From the NCBI RefSeq assembly GCF_004135735.1, contig NZ_CP012670.1, positions 7,332,501-7,396,500 on the forward strand: DNA of 64,000 nucleotides, written 5' to 3'. Shown here piece after piece: positions 16,761 through 26,392 of this stretch (within the stretch, counting starts at the first letter, position 1; each line of letters opens with the position of its first letter). A program made the translations under genes and the position numbers. The notes beneath the pieces are model-generated. The model made no database searches. It had not been told where the DNA came from and worked only from the letters and a program-made list of their open reading frames with translations. Source of the stretch: Sorangium cellulosum (GTDB lineage Bacteria > Myxococcota_A > Polyangia > Polyangiales > Polyangiaceae).

Positions 16761-17948
16761 ATGACGTCAGGTCAGAGTCCCCCCATGCATCCGGACTTCT
16801 CCCGTTTCCGCGGCACCTGCGCCCCGCGCGCCGGCTCCGCGACGCAGTCTCGCCCGCGGTCCCGAGGACGGCGGGTGCTCGCGGCCCTCGCGTCGGCCGT
16901 CCTCCTCCTCGCCGCCGCGACCGGCCCGGCGCTCGCCGAGGACGGTCACCACACCGTCTACGCGGGGCAAACGCTCGGCAAGATCGCGAAGCGCTACCGG
17001 GTCACGGTCGACGCGCTCCGCGAGGCGAACGGGCTCAAGCGCGGTGAGCCCATCCACCCCGGCGATGTCCTCGTGATCCCCGAGCGGGGCAAGCCCGGCG
17101 CGCAGGCCAAGGCCCGGCCGAACCGGCCGGCCGCGCTGCGCCGCGGGCCGGAGCGGAGCCGCGGCTCGAAGGAGCGGGACGCCGAGGTCCGGTCCGCGGG
17201 CAGGGGGCCGAGCAAGAAGAAGGTGGCGAAGGCCGAGCCCGCCGCGAAGGACAAGGGCTATGCGAAGCGGCCCAAGCGCCCGGGGTGGGTCCGCCTGGTG
17301 CGCGGCACCGAGCGGCTGGAGCTCCGGCTGCTCACGCCGAAGGGGCGCCTCGTGTCCAAGGCCCTCCCCAAGCTCAGCCGGCTGATGCGGGCGTCACCCA
17401 CCGCCTCGATCCCGATCGACCCGAGGCTCGCCACGCTGATCGGCATGGTGAGCAACCATTTCGGCGGCCGGACCATCCGCATCGTGAGCGGTTACCGCCC
17501 CTACTCCCCGACCCAGTACACGCCGCACTCCAACCACAACTTCGGACGTGCCGTCGATTTCATGGTGGAGGGCGTGCCCAACACCGTGGTCCGCGATTTC
17601 TGTCGGAAGTTTCGCAACGCGGGCGTCGGCTATTATCCCAACTCGACCTTTGTTCACCTGGATGTCCGTTCAGAGAAGGTCTACTGGGTGGATTACTCGG
17701 GGCCCGGAGAGCCGCCGCGTTACGCTGGGGCGAAGGGCTCTGTCGCCCCCGACGAGGCGGCGCGCGATGTGCCCCTCTCGGCAGAAGAAGAGGTGTACGG
17801 GTCAGAGAATACCCGTGCCCCTCAGCCGCAAGCATCGAATATCACAGCGACAAATCAGGGAACGGGGCCCGGCGGCACCGGGGGACGGAGGCAGGTGGGG
17901 TCAAATGCACCCACCTCGGCCCCCGGCGCTTCCCCGGCGGGGAGATGA
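16761..17948 (+). CDS. LysM and M15/DUF882-type peptidoglycan hydrolase
   Basis: A 395-residue exported protein. A signal segment at about 38-60 (VLAALASAVLLLAAATGPALA) is followed by one LysM domain (HHTVYAGQTLGKIAKRYRVT... VLVIPE, about 63-107) and a Lys/Arg/Ala-rich linker. The C-terminal M15/DUF882 (YcbK-like) domain has IRIVSGYRPYSPTQYTPHSN, NFGRAVDFMVEG and FVHLDVRS. The His, Asp and His in these motifs match the zinc ligands of DD-peptidase-like M15 enzymes. It probably trims or binds peptidoglycan. ATG at 16761 or 16785 could be the start; both keep the long positive N-terminus. It is divergent from pilM. Confidence 0.88.
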   Translation: MTSGQSPPMHPDFSRFRGTCAPRAGSATQSRPRSRGRRVLAALASAVLLLAAATGPALAEDGHHTVYAGQTLGKIAKRYRVTVDALREANGLKRGEPIHPGDVLVIPERGKPGAQAKARPNRPAALRRGPERSRGSKERDAEVRSAGRGPSKKKVAKAEPAAKDKGYAKRPKRPGWVRLVRGTERLELRLLTPKGRLVSKALPKLSRLMRASPTASIPIDPRLATLIGMVSNHFGGRTIRIVSGYRPYSPTQYTPHSNHNFGRAVDFMVEGVPNTVVRDFCRKFRNAGVGYYPNSTFVHLDVRSEKVYWVDYSGPGEPPRYAGAKGSVAPDEAARDVPLSAEEEVYGSENTRAPQPQASNITATNQGTGPGGTGGRRQVGSNAPTSAPGASPAGR

Positions 17949-18055
17949 GCTGCCCAGGCCGCTGGCTAGTATCCACACACTGAACATCCGCACCAGACAC
18001 AATTGCACGGCTCTGCCTTGCACGCTGCGAGAGTTGTGGCACCAATCCACCTCAC

Positions 18056-19030
18056 GTGCAGCAATCGACCCGACTGCAGCGGGAGGAGCTCGCTCCTCCC
18101 AGGCCATTCGTCCCGTGTTGTGAGGGGGACGGGTTTGTCCAGCCGGTCCTGCTGGGCACGTCGTGCCCGGTCGTCACGTGCGATCACGACCTGAGTGAGC
18201 ACGGCTTGAACGACGCCGCAGCGTTGCTCTGCGCGCTGCCGGAGCCGGGGTCGGCGCACGCGCGGGATGCATGGGAATCCGCGGAGGCCATGGCGAGTTG
18301 CGCGCGCGACGTCTGGGAATCCGCGGAGGCCATGGCGGCCTGCACGCACGATGACTCCTGGGAATGCGCGGAGCCAGGCGGGCGCGTGGACGCGCCGCCG
18401 TGCGGCGCCGGCGAGGCCGACGGACGGCGCGAGCGCGAGCCGTCGTGCGCCCCGCTCCACCCGGAGGTGCTGAAGGGGTATTTCCCGCTCGTCCGCAAGC
18501 TGGTGCGGCAGGTGTCGCGGCACCTGCCGCCCAACGTCCAGCGCGACGACCTGCTCAGCGCCGGGCTGCTCGGGCTCGTCGACTCGCTGCGCAAGAACGG
18601 CGGCAGCGACGGCGAGACGTTCGCCGGCTACGCGAAGCTCCGGATCCGCGGCGCGATCGTCGACGAGCTCCGCGCGCAGGACTGGCTCTCCCGGCGGGCG
18701 CGCGAGGCGGTCGAGGCCAGCGCCGCGAACAAGTCCTGCGGGACGACCGTCTTCGTGAGCCTGAGCGAGGTGACCCCGACCGAGGAGTCGGCGCACCTGT
18801 CCGGGGGAGACGACCCGATCGAGGCGCTGTCGGCGCACGCGACCCGGCGCGCCCTGGTGGGGGCCATCGCGCAGCTCCCGGAGCGCGAGCGGCGCGTGAT
18901 CGGCATGTACTACTTCGAGGGCGCGAAGCTGAAGGACATCGGCGCTGTCCTCGGGGTCGGCGAGCCGCGCGTGTCGCAGCTGCACACGCGCGCGCTCGGG
19001 ATGCTGCGCGGCATGCTCTCCCAGGCCTGA
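18056..19030 (+). CDS. FliA/WhiG-like alternative RNA polymerase sigma factor
   Basis: The frame gives 324 residues. The conserved part starts near residue 135: region 2 (HPEVLKGYFPLVRKL, DDLLSAGLLGLVDSL, FAGYAKLRIRGAIVDELRAQ), region 3, and region 4 with the helix-turn-helix LPERERRVIGMYYFEGAKLK... GVGEPRVSQLHTRALGMLR. This is the short sigma-70 group typical of FliA/WhiG/SigB. Residues 69-106 are two and a half copies of a 14-residue repeat (ARDAWESAEAMASC), unusual for a sigma factor. The GTG start is uncertain because no strong ribosome site is visible and the N-terminus is not conserved. No flagellar genes are nearby, so a developmental or stress role is likelier. Confidence 0.88.
   Translation: MQQSTRLQREELAPPRPFVPCCEGDGFVQPVLLGTSCPVVTCDHDLSEHGLNDAAALLCALPEPGSAHARDAWESAEAMASCARDVWESAEAMAACTHDDSWECAEPGGRVDAPPCGAGEADGRREREPSCAPLHPEVLKGYFPLVRKLVRQVSRHLPPNVQRDDLLSAGLLGLVDSLRKNGGSDGETFAGYAKLRIRGAIVDELRAQDWLSRRAREAVEASAANKSCGTTVFVSLSEVTPTEESAHLSGGDDPIEALSAHATRRALVGAIAQLPERERRVIGMYYFEGAKLKDIGAVLGVGEPRVSQLHTRALGMLRGMLSQA
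18260..18353 (+). repeat. 42-bp in-frame tandem repeat in the sigma factor N-terminus
   Basis: Two full units (18260-18301, 18302-18343) encode ARDAWESAEAMASC and ARDVWESAEAMAAC; a third partial unit continues as THDDSWECAE. Each full unit ends in Cys. GGGAATCCGCGGAGGCCATG is identical in both full units. Confidence 0.85.
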
Positions 19031-19090
19031 CCGCCGGTCAGAAGAGCGCGCCGCCCCTGCGCCTTCGCGCGCTCCACGCCGGACCGCCGG

Positions 19091-21724
19091 TCAGGGGAGC
19101 GCGCCGCCCTTGAGCCTTCGCGCTCGGCCGGGCATCGCGACGCCGACCGCGAAGAGCGCCGTCTCGCCGTACGCCTCCTCGAGGGCGGGGTCGCCCGAGG
19201 CCCTGTGCACGAACGCGTTGCGGTGCGCGCCGCGATCGAGCGCGACCACGCGCGCGCAGCCGAGGTCGAGCAGCGCCTCGGTCGTGGCCTCGTCGCTGTC
19301 GAACGTCGTCGTGGCCGTGACGAGCGTGCCGTCAGGGAGGACGCAGGCCGCGCCGCGCCGGCGCATCGTGCCGATCTTGCGCGCCGCCGGCCGCATCGTG
19401 CCGTCGTCGGCGGTGAGCGGCAGCTCGGTCGCGTCCATGCCGGGCGCGATCTCGACGCCGCCGGCGGCGTGGATCTCCACCCGGCCGTCGCGGACCACGA
19501 GCAAGCCCCCCTCGCCGCGGAAGGGGAGGCCGACCGTGCCGGCCACGGCGAGCCCGTGCGGGCGGCGCCTGCGGCCGGTGCCGACGCCGATCGCCGCGAG
19601 CACCCGCTCCCGCTCCTCGGCCGACACCTCGGTCGCGAGCTTTGGCGCCTTGCGCGGCGAGATCTCGCGCGAGCCGGCGCGGAGCCGGAAGACGAAGCGG
19701 TCCGGGGCGAAGGTGAAGACGCGGACCCGGGCGCCGAGGTGCACGACGTCGACCGAATGCACGGCCGGGAGCCAGGCGGGGTACGGCTGCGCGGCGCCGT
19801 CCGCCGTCCACGACAGGCCGTCCGGCAGCGGCAGGGCGGGGTCCGCCCCGTGCGACACGAGGTAGATGAAGGCGTCCGGCGACGCGGAGAGGAGGCGCTC
19901 GGGCACGAGCGACATGGCGGGCGAGAGGCGCTCGGCGCTCAGGCCGCCGCCGTCGCGCGGGCGCACGAGGGCGACGCCGAGCGGGGACGGCGCCCTGCCC
20001 AGCGAGAGGCCCGCGGCGCACCCGCCGCGGCGGAGCGCCATGCCCAGGGACGCCGCGTCGAGGGCCTCGCCCCAGGCGTGGATCACGAAGCCCCGCTCGG
20101 TCATGCACAGCGCGGCGCGCTCGACGAGCAGGTCGTCGTCGTCGCCCGGCGAGAGCGCCGCGCCCCCGCCGGCGTCGAAGAGCGCCGGGCCCTGCCAGAG
20201 CGCCCAGAGCGAGTCCGGGATCCCGCCACGCGACGGCCACGCGCCGAAGAACGGCCGGCCGCTGCGATCGACGGCGAGCGTCGCGGCCCCCTCGGCCGGA
20301 GGCACGAGCGCGCGCCGCTCGACGATCATGCCCAGCGCCCCGGCGCCGCCCGGCGCGCTCGCGCCGCCCGGCGCGGATCCGGCGGGGCGGGCGCCCAGGC
20401 CGATGGCGCCCACGATCCGGGGCAGCGCCCGCCCGGGGATCGTGCCGGTCCCGCGCGGGCCGATCGTCGGGCGCGGCGCCTCGAAGCCCGCCTGGAGGTC
20501 GACCCCGATGCGCCGCGTGTCGATGGCGAGCAGGTGGACGTGCCGGCGCGGGTGCTCCGGATCGGGTCGGACGAACGTCGTCGCGAACGCGCTCCCCGCG
20601 GGAGGTCGCGCGCCGTCGCCGCCGGCACCGGGAGGGCTTTGCCCGGGCGGCGAGGGCAAGAGGCTCCACACGCCCTCACCGGGGAGCGGAGGCTCGACCG
20701 CGGGCGCCACCGGCGGCGGCGGCCACAGCGAGGGCAGCCCCGGAGGCACGGGCTCCGGAGCGGGCGGGTCGCCCGGGTTCGCGGGCGGAGCGTCGGGCTC
20801 CGCGCGGAGCGCCCCGGCCATGCGGCCCGCGGCGAGCGCGAGCCGCTCCACCGCGGCGGCCGCGCCCGGGCCGAGCAGGCGCCCGGCGGACCGCTCGGCG
20901 AGCTCCACGAACGACGGCACGCGGCGCGGGACGCGATGCGCGCGGGCGCCGAACGGATCGTCGCCGCCCGTCTCGAGCTGGCCGGTGCTGGCGTCGAGCG
21001 CCGCCGGCAGCGCGTCCGGCCCGAGCGCCATGACCAGCGCGTCCTCGACGAGGTCGAGCCGCGCCGTCGAGGGGGGTTTCTCGAACGAGATCTCGGTGCG
21101 CGACACGCCGCTCACGGCGCCGGCCTCGAGCCACCCGAAGGCCGCCGCGCGGAGCCGCTCGCCGAGCGGCCGCGCCCGCAGATCCGCGTCGCCGCCGAGG
21201 TCGAGCAGCGTGATCCCCTGCACGACGCCGTCGGCGGAGGTGGTCACCGCGACGCGGCGGCCAAGGGCCACGAGGTCGCGGTCGTCGCCGAGGGGCGTGT
21301 CGGTCAGGTTGCGGACACCGTCCAGGCTCACCGGCCGGCCGGAGCGGGTGAGCCGCACGCGCGCGCGGTACAGCTCGGCGGCGCCGCGCCCGGCAGGCGC
21401 GCCCCCGGCCTCCGGCGCGCCCCCGGCGTCCGGCGCGCCCCCGGCGTCCGGCGCGCTCCCGGTGTCCGGCGCCCCCAGGAACAGCACCCGGCGGCCCAGC
21501 AGCGCGTCGTGGAGGAACCCGCCGCGCTCTTCCCAGACGAAATCGTCAGGGCTGACGGCGCCGCCGATGGCGTCCCCGAGCATCCCGGCGATCGCGTCCG
21601 TGGTCCGCGCCGGCGGCGCCGGCGTCGCGAGCCGCGCGGCGACCCCGAGCACGACGGCGCCGAGCGCGATCGGGAGCCGGTCGCGCAGATGATCCACCCA
21701 CGTGGAGAGCGCTCGCCCCGTCAT
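19091..21724 (-). CDS. membrane-anchored phosphodiester glycosidase-like protein
   Basis: An 877-residue protein with one N-terminal membrane segment (LPIALGAVVLGVAARLATP, about 17-35), so probably anchored with a large outside part. Residues about 85-110 hold a SAPDAGG/GAPEAGG repeat and 300-390 a Pro-rich linker. The C-terminal half resembles NAGPA/DUF2233 phosphodiester glycosidase domains: HVHLLAIDTRRIGVDL, ATLAVDRSGRPFFGAWPSR, ALFDAGGGAA and LGCARVVALDRGAHRN. The ATG at 21724 overlaps the stop of the upstream Kal-Kce gene (ATGA), so translation is coupled. The functional call is moderate; it could be a non-enzymatic relative. It is convergent with the sigma gene. Confidence 0.65.
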   Translation of the reverse strand: MTGRALSTWVDHLRDRLPIALGAVVLGVAARLATPAPPARTTDAIAGMLGDAIGGAVSPDDFVWEERGGFLHDALLGRRVLFLGAPDTGSAPDAGGAPDAGGAPEAGGAPAGRGAAELYRARVRLTRSGRPVSLDGVRNLTDTPLGDDRDLVALGRRVAVTTSADGVVQGITLLDLGGDADLRARPLGERLRAAAFGWLEAGAVSGVSRTEISFEKPPSTARLDLVEDALVMALGPDALPAALDASTGQLETGGDDPFGARAHRVPRRVPSFVELAERSAGRLLGPGAAAAVERLALAAGRMAGALRAEPDAPPANPGDPPAPEPVPPGLPSLWPPPPVAPAVEPPLPGEGVWSLLPSPPGQSPPGAGGDGARPPAGSAFATTFVRPDPEHPRRHVHLLAIDTRRIGVDLQAGFEAPRPTIGPRGTGTIPGRALPRIVGAIGLGARPAGSAPGGASAPGGAGALGMIVERRALVPPAEGAATLAVDRSGRPFFGAWPSRGGIPDSLWALWQGPALFDAGGGAALSPGDDDDLLVERAALCMTERGFVIHAWGEALDAASLGMALRRGGCAAGLSLGRAPSPLGVALVRPRDGGGLSAERLSPAMSLVPERLLSASPDAFIYLVSHGADPALPLPDGLSWTADGAAQPYPAWLPAVHSVDVVHLGARVRVFTFAPDRFVFRLRAGSREISPRKAPKLATEVSAEERERVLAAIGVGTGRRRRPHGLAVAGTVGLPFRGEGGLLVVRDGRVEIHAAGGVEIAPGMDATELPLTADDGTMRPAARKIGTMRRRGAACVLPDGTLVTATTTFDSDEATTEALLDLGCARVVALDRGAHRNAFVHRASGDPALEEAYGETALFAVGVAMPGRARRLKGGALP

Positions 21725-23103
21725 CCCTTTTCCAGCGCGCTCCTTCCACCTTCCGCGCCGGCCTGGGCGGCCGCCGCGCGCGGGCGGATCCCGAGGAGCT
21801 CGCGCGCGCGGTCGGGATCGACCACCTCGCGGCCGATGCTCCGCGCGTACGCGGCGGCGCGCGCGACGAGCGGCGCGCTCCCCTCGGCGAGCACGCCCTT
21901 GTCGAGGTAGATGTTGTCCTCCAGGCCGACCCGGGCGTGCCCGCCGAGCTGCATGGCGAGCTCGGTCATCGGGCGCTGGTGCCGGCCGACCGCGGCCACG
22001 CCCCAGGTGGACCCGGGCGGGATCTGGCCGATCATGAACCGGAGCACGTCCTCCCGCGCGGCGATGCCGCCGGGCACCCCGAGCACGAACTGGAAGTGGA
22101 GCGGCGCCGCGAGGCGCCCGTCGGCGAACAGCCCGAGCGCCTCGTGGATGTGGCCGACCTCGTAGCACTCGAGCTCGGGGACGCTCCCCGCGGCGCGGAT
22201 CCGCGCGGCCATGTCCCGGATGAGCGGCCGGGCGTTGTCGAAGATCCCGTCGCCGAAGTTGATCGTGCCGCAGTTCAGCGTGGCCATCTCGGGCTTGCAG
22301 AGCAGCGGCTGGGCGCGCTCGTCGACGCTCATCCCGACGGCGCCGCCGGTGGACGTCTGGACGATGACGTCCGCCTTCTCGTAGATCGCGGCGATGGCCT
22401 CCTCGAACAGCGCGCGCGACTGGCTCGGCGACCCGTCCGGGTTCCGGACGTGCAGGTGGATCACCGCGGCGCCCGCGTCGCGGCAGCGCGCCGCCTCGTC
22501 CGCGAGCTCGCGCGCGGTGACGGGCAGGTGGGGCGTCTGCGCCCGGGTCGTCTCGGCGCCGACGATCGCCGCCGTGAGGATCAGCGCGCTGTCCGGCGGC
22601 GTGACGATGATCCGCGGGGGCGGCGTGATGATCGGCCGCGGCTCCGGGAGCTGCGCGTGGTCCGGCGGCGGCGCCGACAGGGCCGGCAGGACGAGGCGCG
22701 GCCGACGCTGAAGCTCCTTCGGGACGACGCAGGTGCCGAGCGCCCGACAGACGACGATCGGCTCGGCCAGCGCGTCCGCCGCCGAGGGGGCGAAGCCGCC
22801 TTCGCGGACGCTGGCGACGACCTTGCGCGCCTCGAACGCCATGGCGCGCGACGTGGCGCCGACCTTCGTGATCACCCCCGTCGCCTCGATGAAGTCGCCT
22901 GCTCGAACCGGGGCGAGGAACTCGACCGCCTCGTACGCACGGAAGAGCCCCTCGTCGCCGTCCAGGCGGATGAGCAGCTCGGTGGCGACGTCGCCGAAGA
23001 GCGCGAGAATACGCGCGCCATCGCACAGCTCCCCCGCATAATGTGCGTCGTGCGCGCCCATCCTGACGCGCAGCGTGACCGTGAGACCAACCCCAGTGCT
23101 CAT
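21721..23103 (-). CDS. Kal-Kce fusion: 3-aminobutyryl-CoA ammonia-lyase plus 3-keto-5-aminohexanoate cleavage enzyme
   Basis: A 460-residue fusion. Residues 1-135 are a hotdog domain resembling Kal of lysine fermentation (LRVRMGAHDAHYAGELCDGA, FGDVATELLIRLDGDEGLF, EPIVVCRALGTCVVPKE). After a Pro-rich linker, residues about 160-440 form a BKACE/Kce TIM barrel with the zinc pair His216/His218 (VIHLHVRNPDG), QTSTGGAVGMS, ECYEVGHIHEA and LEDNIYLDKG, whose Glu is the further zinc ligand. In anaerobes Kce cleaves 3-keto-5-aminohexanoate with acetyl-CoA and Kal deaminates the resulting 3-aminobutyryl-CoA, so the two fused steps are consecutive. The other lysine fermentation genes are not nearby. The ATG at 23103 leaves a 58-bp gap to divergent uppS. 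Confidence 0.82.
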   Translation of the reverse strand: MSTGVGLTVTLRVRMGAHDAHYAGELCDGARILALFGDVATELLIRLDGDEGLFRAYEAVEFLAPVRAGDFIEATGVITKVGATSRAMAFEARKVVASVREGGFAPSAADALAEPIVVCRALGTCVVPKELQRRPRLVLPALSAPPPDHAQLPEPRPIITPPPRIIVTPPDSALILTAAIVGAETTRAQTPHLPVTARELADEAARCRDAGAAVIHLHVRNPDGSPSQSRALFEEAIAAIYEKADVIVQTSTGGAVGMSVDERAQPLLCKPEMATLNCGTINFGDGIFDNARPLIRDMAARIRAAGSVPELECYEVGHIHEALGLFADGRLAAPLHFQFVLGVPGGIAAREDVLRFMIGQIPPGSTWGVAAVGRHQRPMTELAMQLGGHARVGLEDNIYLDKGVLAEGSAPLVARAAAYARSIGREVVDPDRARELLGIRPRAAAAQAGAEGGRSALEKG

Positions 23104-23161
23104 GGGAGCGAAGACTCAACAGTCGACAGTCGGTAGTCAACAAGGGAAACTCCCCCCGCTG

Positions 23162-23983
23162 ATGAACCTCGTAGAAGCAAGAAATCTCCCGCGGCACGTC
23201 GGAATCATCATGGATGGCAACGGCCGCTGGGCGGAGCTGCGCGGCGAGCCGCGCGAGGCCGGGCACAAGGCCGGCAGCGCCGCCGTGCGGCGGATCGTGC
23301 GCGCCTGCCGGAAGCTCGGCGTGGAGGCGCTGACGCTGTACGCGTTCAGCGAGCAGAACTGGGCGCGCCCGCGCGGCGAGGTCGACGCGCTCATGGGGCT
23401 CCTGCGCGAGTTCCTGATGAGCGAGCGCGGCGAGATCCTCGACAACGACATCCGCCTCGTGGCCATCGGCGACATCAGCCGGCTCCCCGAGGTCGTGCGC
23501 GAGGTGCTCGACCCGCTCCGCACGGCGTCCGCCGGGAACATGAAGATGACGCTCGCGCTGGCGCTCTCCTACGGGGCGCGCGAGGAGATCGCCGCCGCGG
23601 CGCGCGAGCTCGCGAAGGAGGCGGTCGCCGGGAAGCTCGATCCGGAGGCGATCGACGGCGCGCTGCTCGCGGCCCGGCTGCCGAGCCAGAGCGTGGGCGA
23701 GCCGGATCTCATCCTCCGCACCGGCGGCGAGCAGCGGCTCTCGAACTTTTTGCTCTACGGGGCCGCGTACGCCGAGCTCTCGTTCACCGAGCGGCTGTGG
23801 CCGGACTTCACCGAGGACGACCTCTTCGCGGCCATCGCGGCCTACCAGCAGCGCCTGCGCGACGCCGGGCCCGCGGACAGGGCGCAGGGCGACGCGGCCC
23901 GCGCGAACGGCGCGCTCGACGCGGATCGGCCGTGGCGCGCGCGCGAGCTCGCCGCGCAGGACGGCCCGAGGACGGGGGTCTGA
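23162..23983 (+). CDS. uppS: isoprenyl (undecaprenyl) diphosphate synthase
   Basis: A 273-residue cis-prenyltransferase making the polyprenyl diphosphate carrier for peptidoglycan and O-antigen synthesis. Signature motifs are HVGIIMDGNGRWAE, with catalytic Asp18, then LTLYAFSEQNWARP, LALSYGAREEI, PDLILRTGGEQRLSNFLLY and AELSFTERLWPDF. The ATG at 23162 places the catalytic motif 11 residues in, as usual for the family; an in-frame upstream ATG at 23102 would add 20 unconserved residues. The C-terminal 30 residues are an Ala/Asp/Arg-rich extension. cdsA follows 3 bp later. Confidence 0.96.
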   Translation: MNLVEARNLPRHVGIIMDGNGRWAELRGEPREAGHKAGSAAVRRIVRACRKLGVEALTLYAFSEQNWARPRGEVDALMGLLREFLMSERGEILDNDIRLVAIGDISRLPEVVREVLDPLRTASAGNMKMTLALALSYGAREEIAAAARELAKEAVAGKLDPEAIDGALLAARLPSQSVGEPDLILRTGGEQRLSNFLLYGAAYAELSFTERLWPDFTEDDLFAAIAAYQQRLRDAGPADRAQGDAARANGALDADRPWRARELAAQDGPRTGV

Positions 23984-23986
23984 CGC

Positions 23987-24808
<822 letters not shown>

Positions 24809-24854
24809 GCCGCGGCCTGCGCCCAGGCTGAGGCCCCGCGCCCCCCACGCGGCC

Positions 24855-24888
24855 ACGCCGGCGCCGCGCGACGCCGCGTCGCCGGCGT
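24855..24888 (+). terminator. hairpin after cdsA
   Basis: A perfect 9-bp inverted repeat ACGCCGGCG (24855-24863) / CGCCGGCGT (24880-24888), with a further CGCG/CGCG pair inside the loop, 46 bp after the cdsA stop. It has no T-run. Confidence 0.5.
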
Positions 24889-25011
24889 AACGCGATGTCC
24901 CGATCTCGCCGACTCGCGACAACGCAGCGCGCAACCCCGTGCGAGCGAATCCGCGCGCGCTCGAACCGACATTGAACCGGGGGTCGACCCGGACTAAAAA
25001 ACTACAGAACC

Positions 25012-26337
25012 ATGGAAGAGCAACTCAGCACCAAACCCGCGGCGCCGCCGGTGAGCGCGCCTCCCGCTCCCGGCCAGAAGCCCAAATACGAGTTCTTCAA
25101 AGTCGTCCAGGGTTATCTCGACGAGGCGGCCCGCCTGATCGAGGTGCCCGATTACATCACCACGATCCTGAGTCAGCCCAAGAACGAGATCATCGTCAAT
25201 TTCCCGGTGCGGATGGATGACGGCAGCATCCGGCTCTTCAAGGGCTACCGGATCCAGCACAACAACCTGCTCGGGCCCTTCAAGGGCGGTATTCGCTACC
25301 ACGAGACCGTGACGCTCGACGACCTCAAGGCGCTCGCGGCGATGATGACGTGGAAGTGCGCGCTCATGAACCTGCCGCTCGGCGGCGGCAAGGGAGGCAT
25401 CAAGTTCAACCCGAACGCGGTCTCGCGCGCCGAGCTCCAGCGGATCACGCGCCGCTTCTTCCATGCGCTCGGCGCGAACATCGGCCCCGAGACGGATATC
25501 CCCGCCCCCGACGTCGGCACGGACGCGAAGACCATGGCGTGGGCCATGGACACGTACATGAACACGGTCGGCCAGCTCTTCAAGCAAGCGGTGAAGGGGG
25601 TCGTGACCGGCAAGCCGGTGGCGTCCGGCGGGACGCACGGGCGCGAGAAGGCCACGGGACAGGGGGTCGTCCACTGCATCACCGAGTGGGCCGAGGAGCA
25701 CGACGTGAACCTCGGCGGCGCGACGCTGCTCGTGCAGGGGTTCGGCAACGTCGGCTCCAACACCGCGGTGCTCCTGTCCAAGCTGGGCGCCTCGACCATC
25801 GCCGTCGGTGATCACACGGGGTATCTGTACAATCCCGAGGGGTTCAATCCGCACAAGCTGCAGGACTACGTGAGGAAGCACCGCTCGATCGCCGGTTATC
25901 CGGCCGGCAAACCGATCAGCCGTGAGGAGTTCTTCCGGCTCAAGGCGGACATCTTCATCCCGGCGGCGCTGGAGAACCAGGTCGGCCCGGAGGAGGCGAG
26001 CTCGCTCCAGGTCCGGCTCGTGGCCGAGGGGGCCAACGGGCCCTGCGCGCCCGAGGGCGAGAGGGTCCTCTTGGAGCGCGGGATCGACATCCTGCCGGAC
26101 GTGCTCGCCAACTCGGGCGGCGTCACCGTGAGCTACTACGAGTGGGTGCAGAACAAGCGGTCGGAGACGTGGACGCTCGAGGAGGTCGACGCCCGGCTCG
26201 AGAAGGCGATGAAGCGGGCCTACCGCGAGGTGGCCGAGATGGCGCGGCAGAAGAAGTGCACGCTGCGCATCGCGGCCTACGCCGTGGCGCTGCAGCGGCT
26301 CGCGGCCGTCTACGGCGAGCGCGAGATCTTCCCCTGA
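25012..26337 (+). CDS. gdhA: Glu/Leu/Phe/Val family glutamate dehydrogenase
   Basis: A 441-residue oxidoreductase interconverting glutamate with 2-oxoglutarate and ammonia. The N-terminal dimerisation/catalytic domain has FKGYRIQHNNLLGPFKGGIR, MTWKCALMNLPLGGGKGG (Lys115 and catalytic Lys127) and DIPAPDVGTD. The NAD(P)-binding Rossmann domain has LLVQGFGNVGSNTAVLL near residue 245, and the closing helix region has AEGANGPCAPEG and VLANSGGVTVSYYEWVQN. The length suits the hexameric class. The ATG is preceded by an A-rich leader (TAAAAAACTACAGAACC) without a clear ribosome site. It is convergent with ygfZ. Cofactor specificity cannot be told. Confidence 0.95.
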   Translation: MEEQLSTKPAAPPVSAPPAPGQKPKYEFFKVVQGYLDEAARLIEVPDYITTILSQPKNEIIVNFPVRMDDGSIRLFKGYRIQHNNLLGPFKGGIRYHETVTLDDLKALAAMMTWKCALMNLPLGGGKGGIKFNPNAVSRAELQRITRRFFHALGANIGPETDIPAPDVGTDAKTMAWAMDTYMNTVGQLFKQAVKGVVTGKPVASGGTHGREKATGQGVVHCITEWAEEHDVNLGGATLLVQGFGNVGSNTAVLLSKLGASTIAVGDHTGYLYNPEGFNPHKLQDYVRKHRSIAGYPAGKPISREEFFRLKADIFIPAALENQVGPEEASSLQVRLVAEGANGPCAPEGERVLLERGIDILPDVLANSGGVTVSYYEWVQNKRSETWTLEEVDARLEKAMKRAYREVAEMARQKKCTLRIAAYAVALQRLAAVYGEREIFP

Positions 26338-26392
26338 GCCAGAGGCACGCGCGTCGTCGTGGGAGGAGCGTCGGCCCCCTCCCCCCGAGCGT

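Noticed and set aside
23102..23161. Earlier start for uppS at 23102
   Set aside because: It would add 20 unconserved residues and overlap the start region of the divergent gene; the ATG at 23162 gives the family N-terminus.
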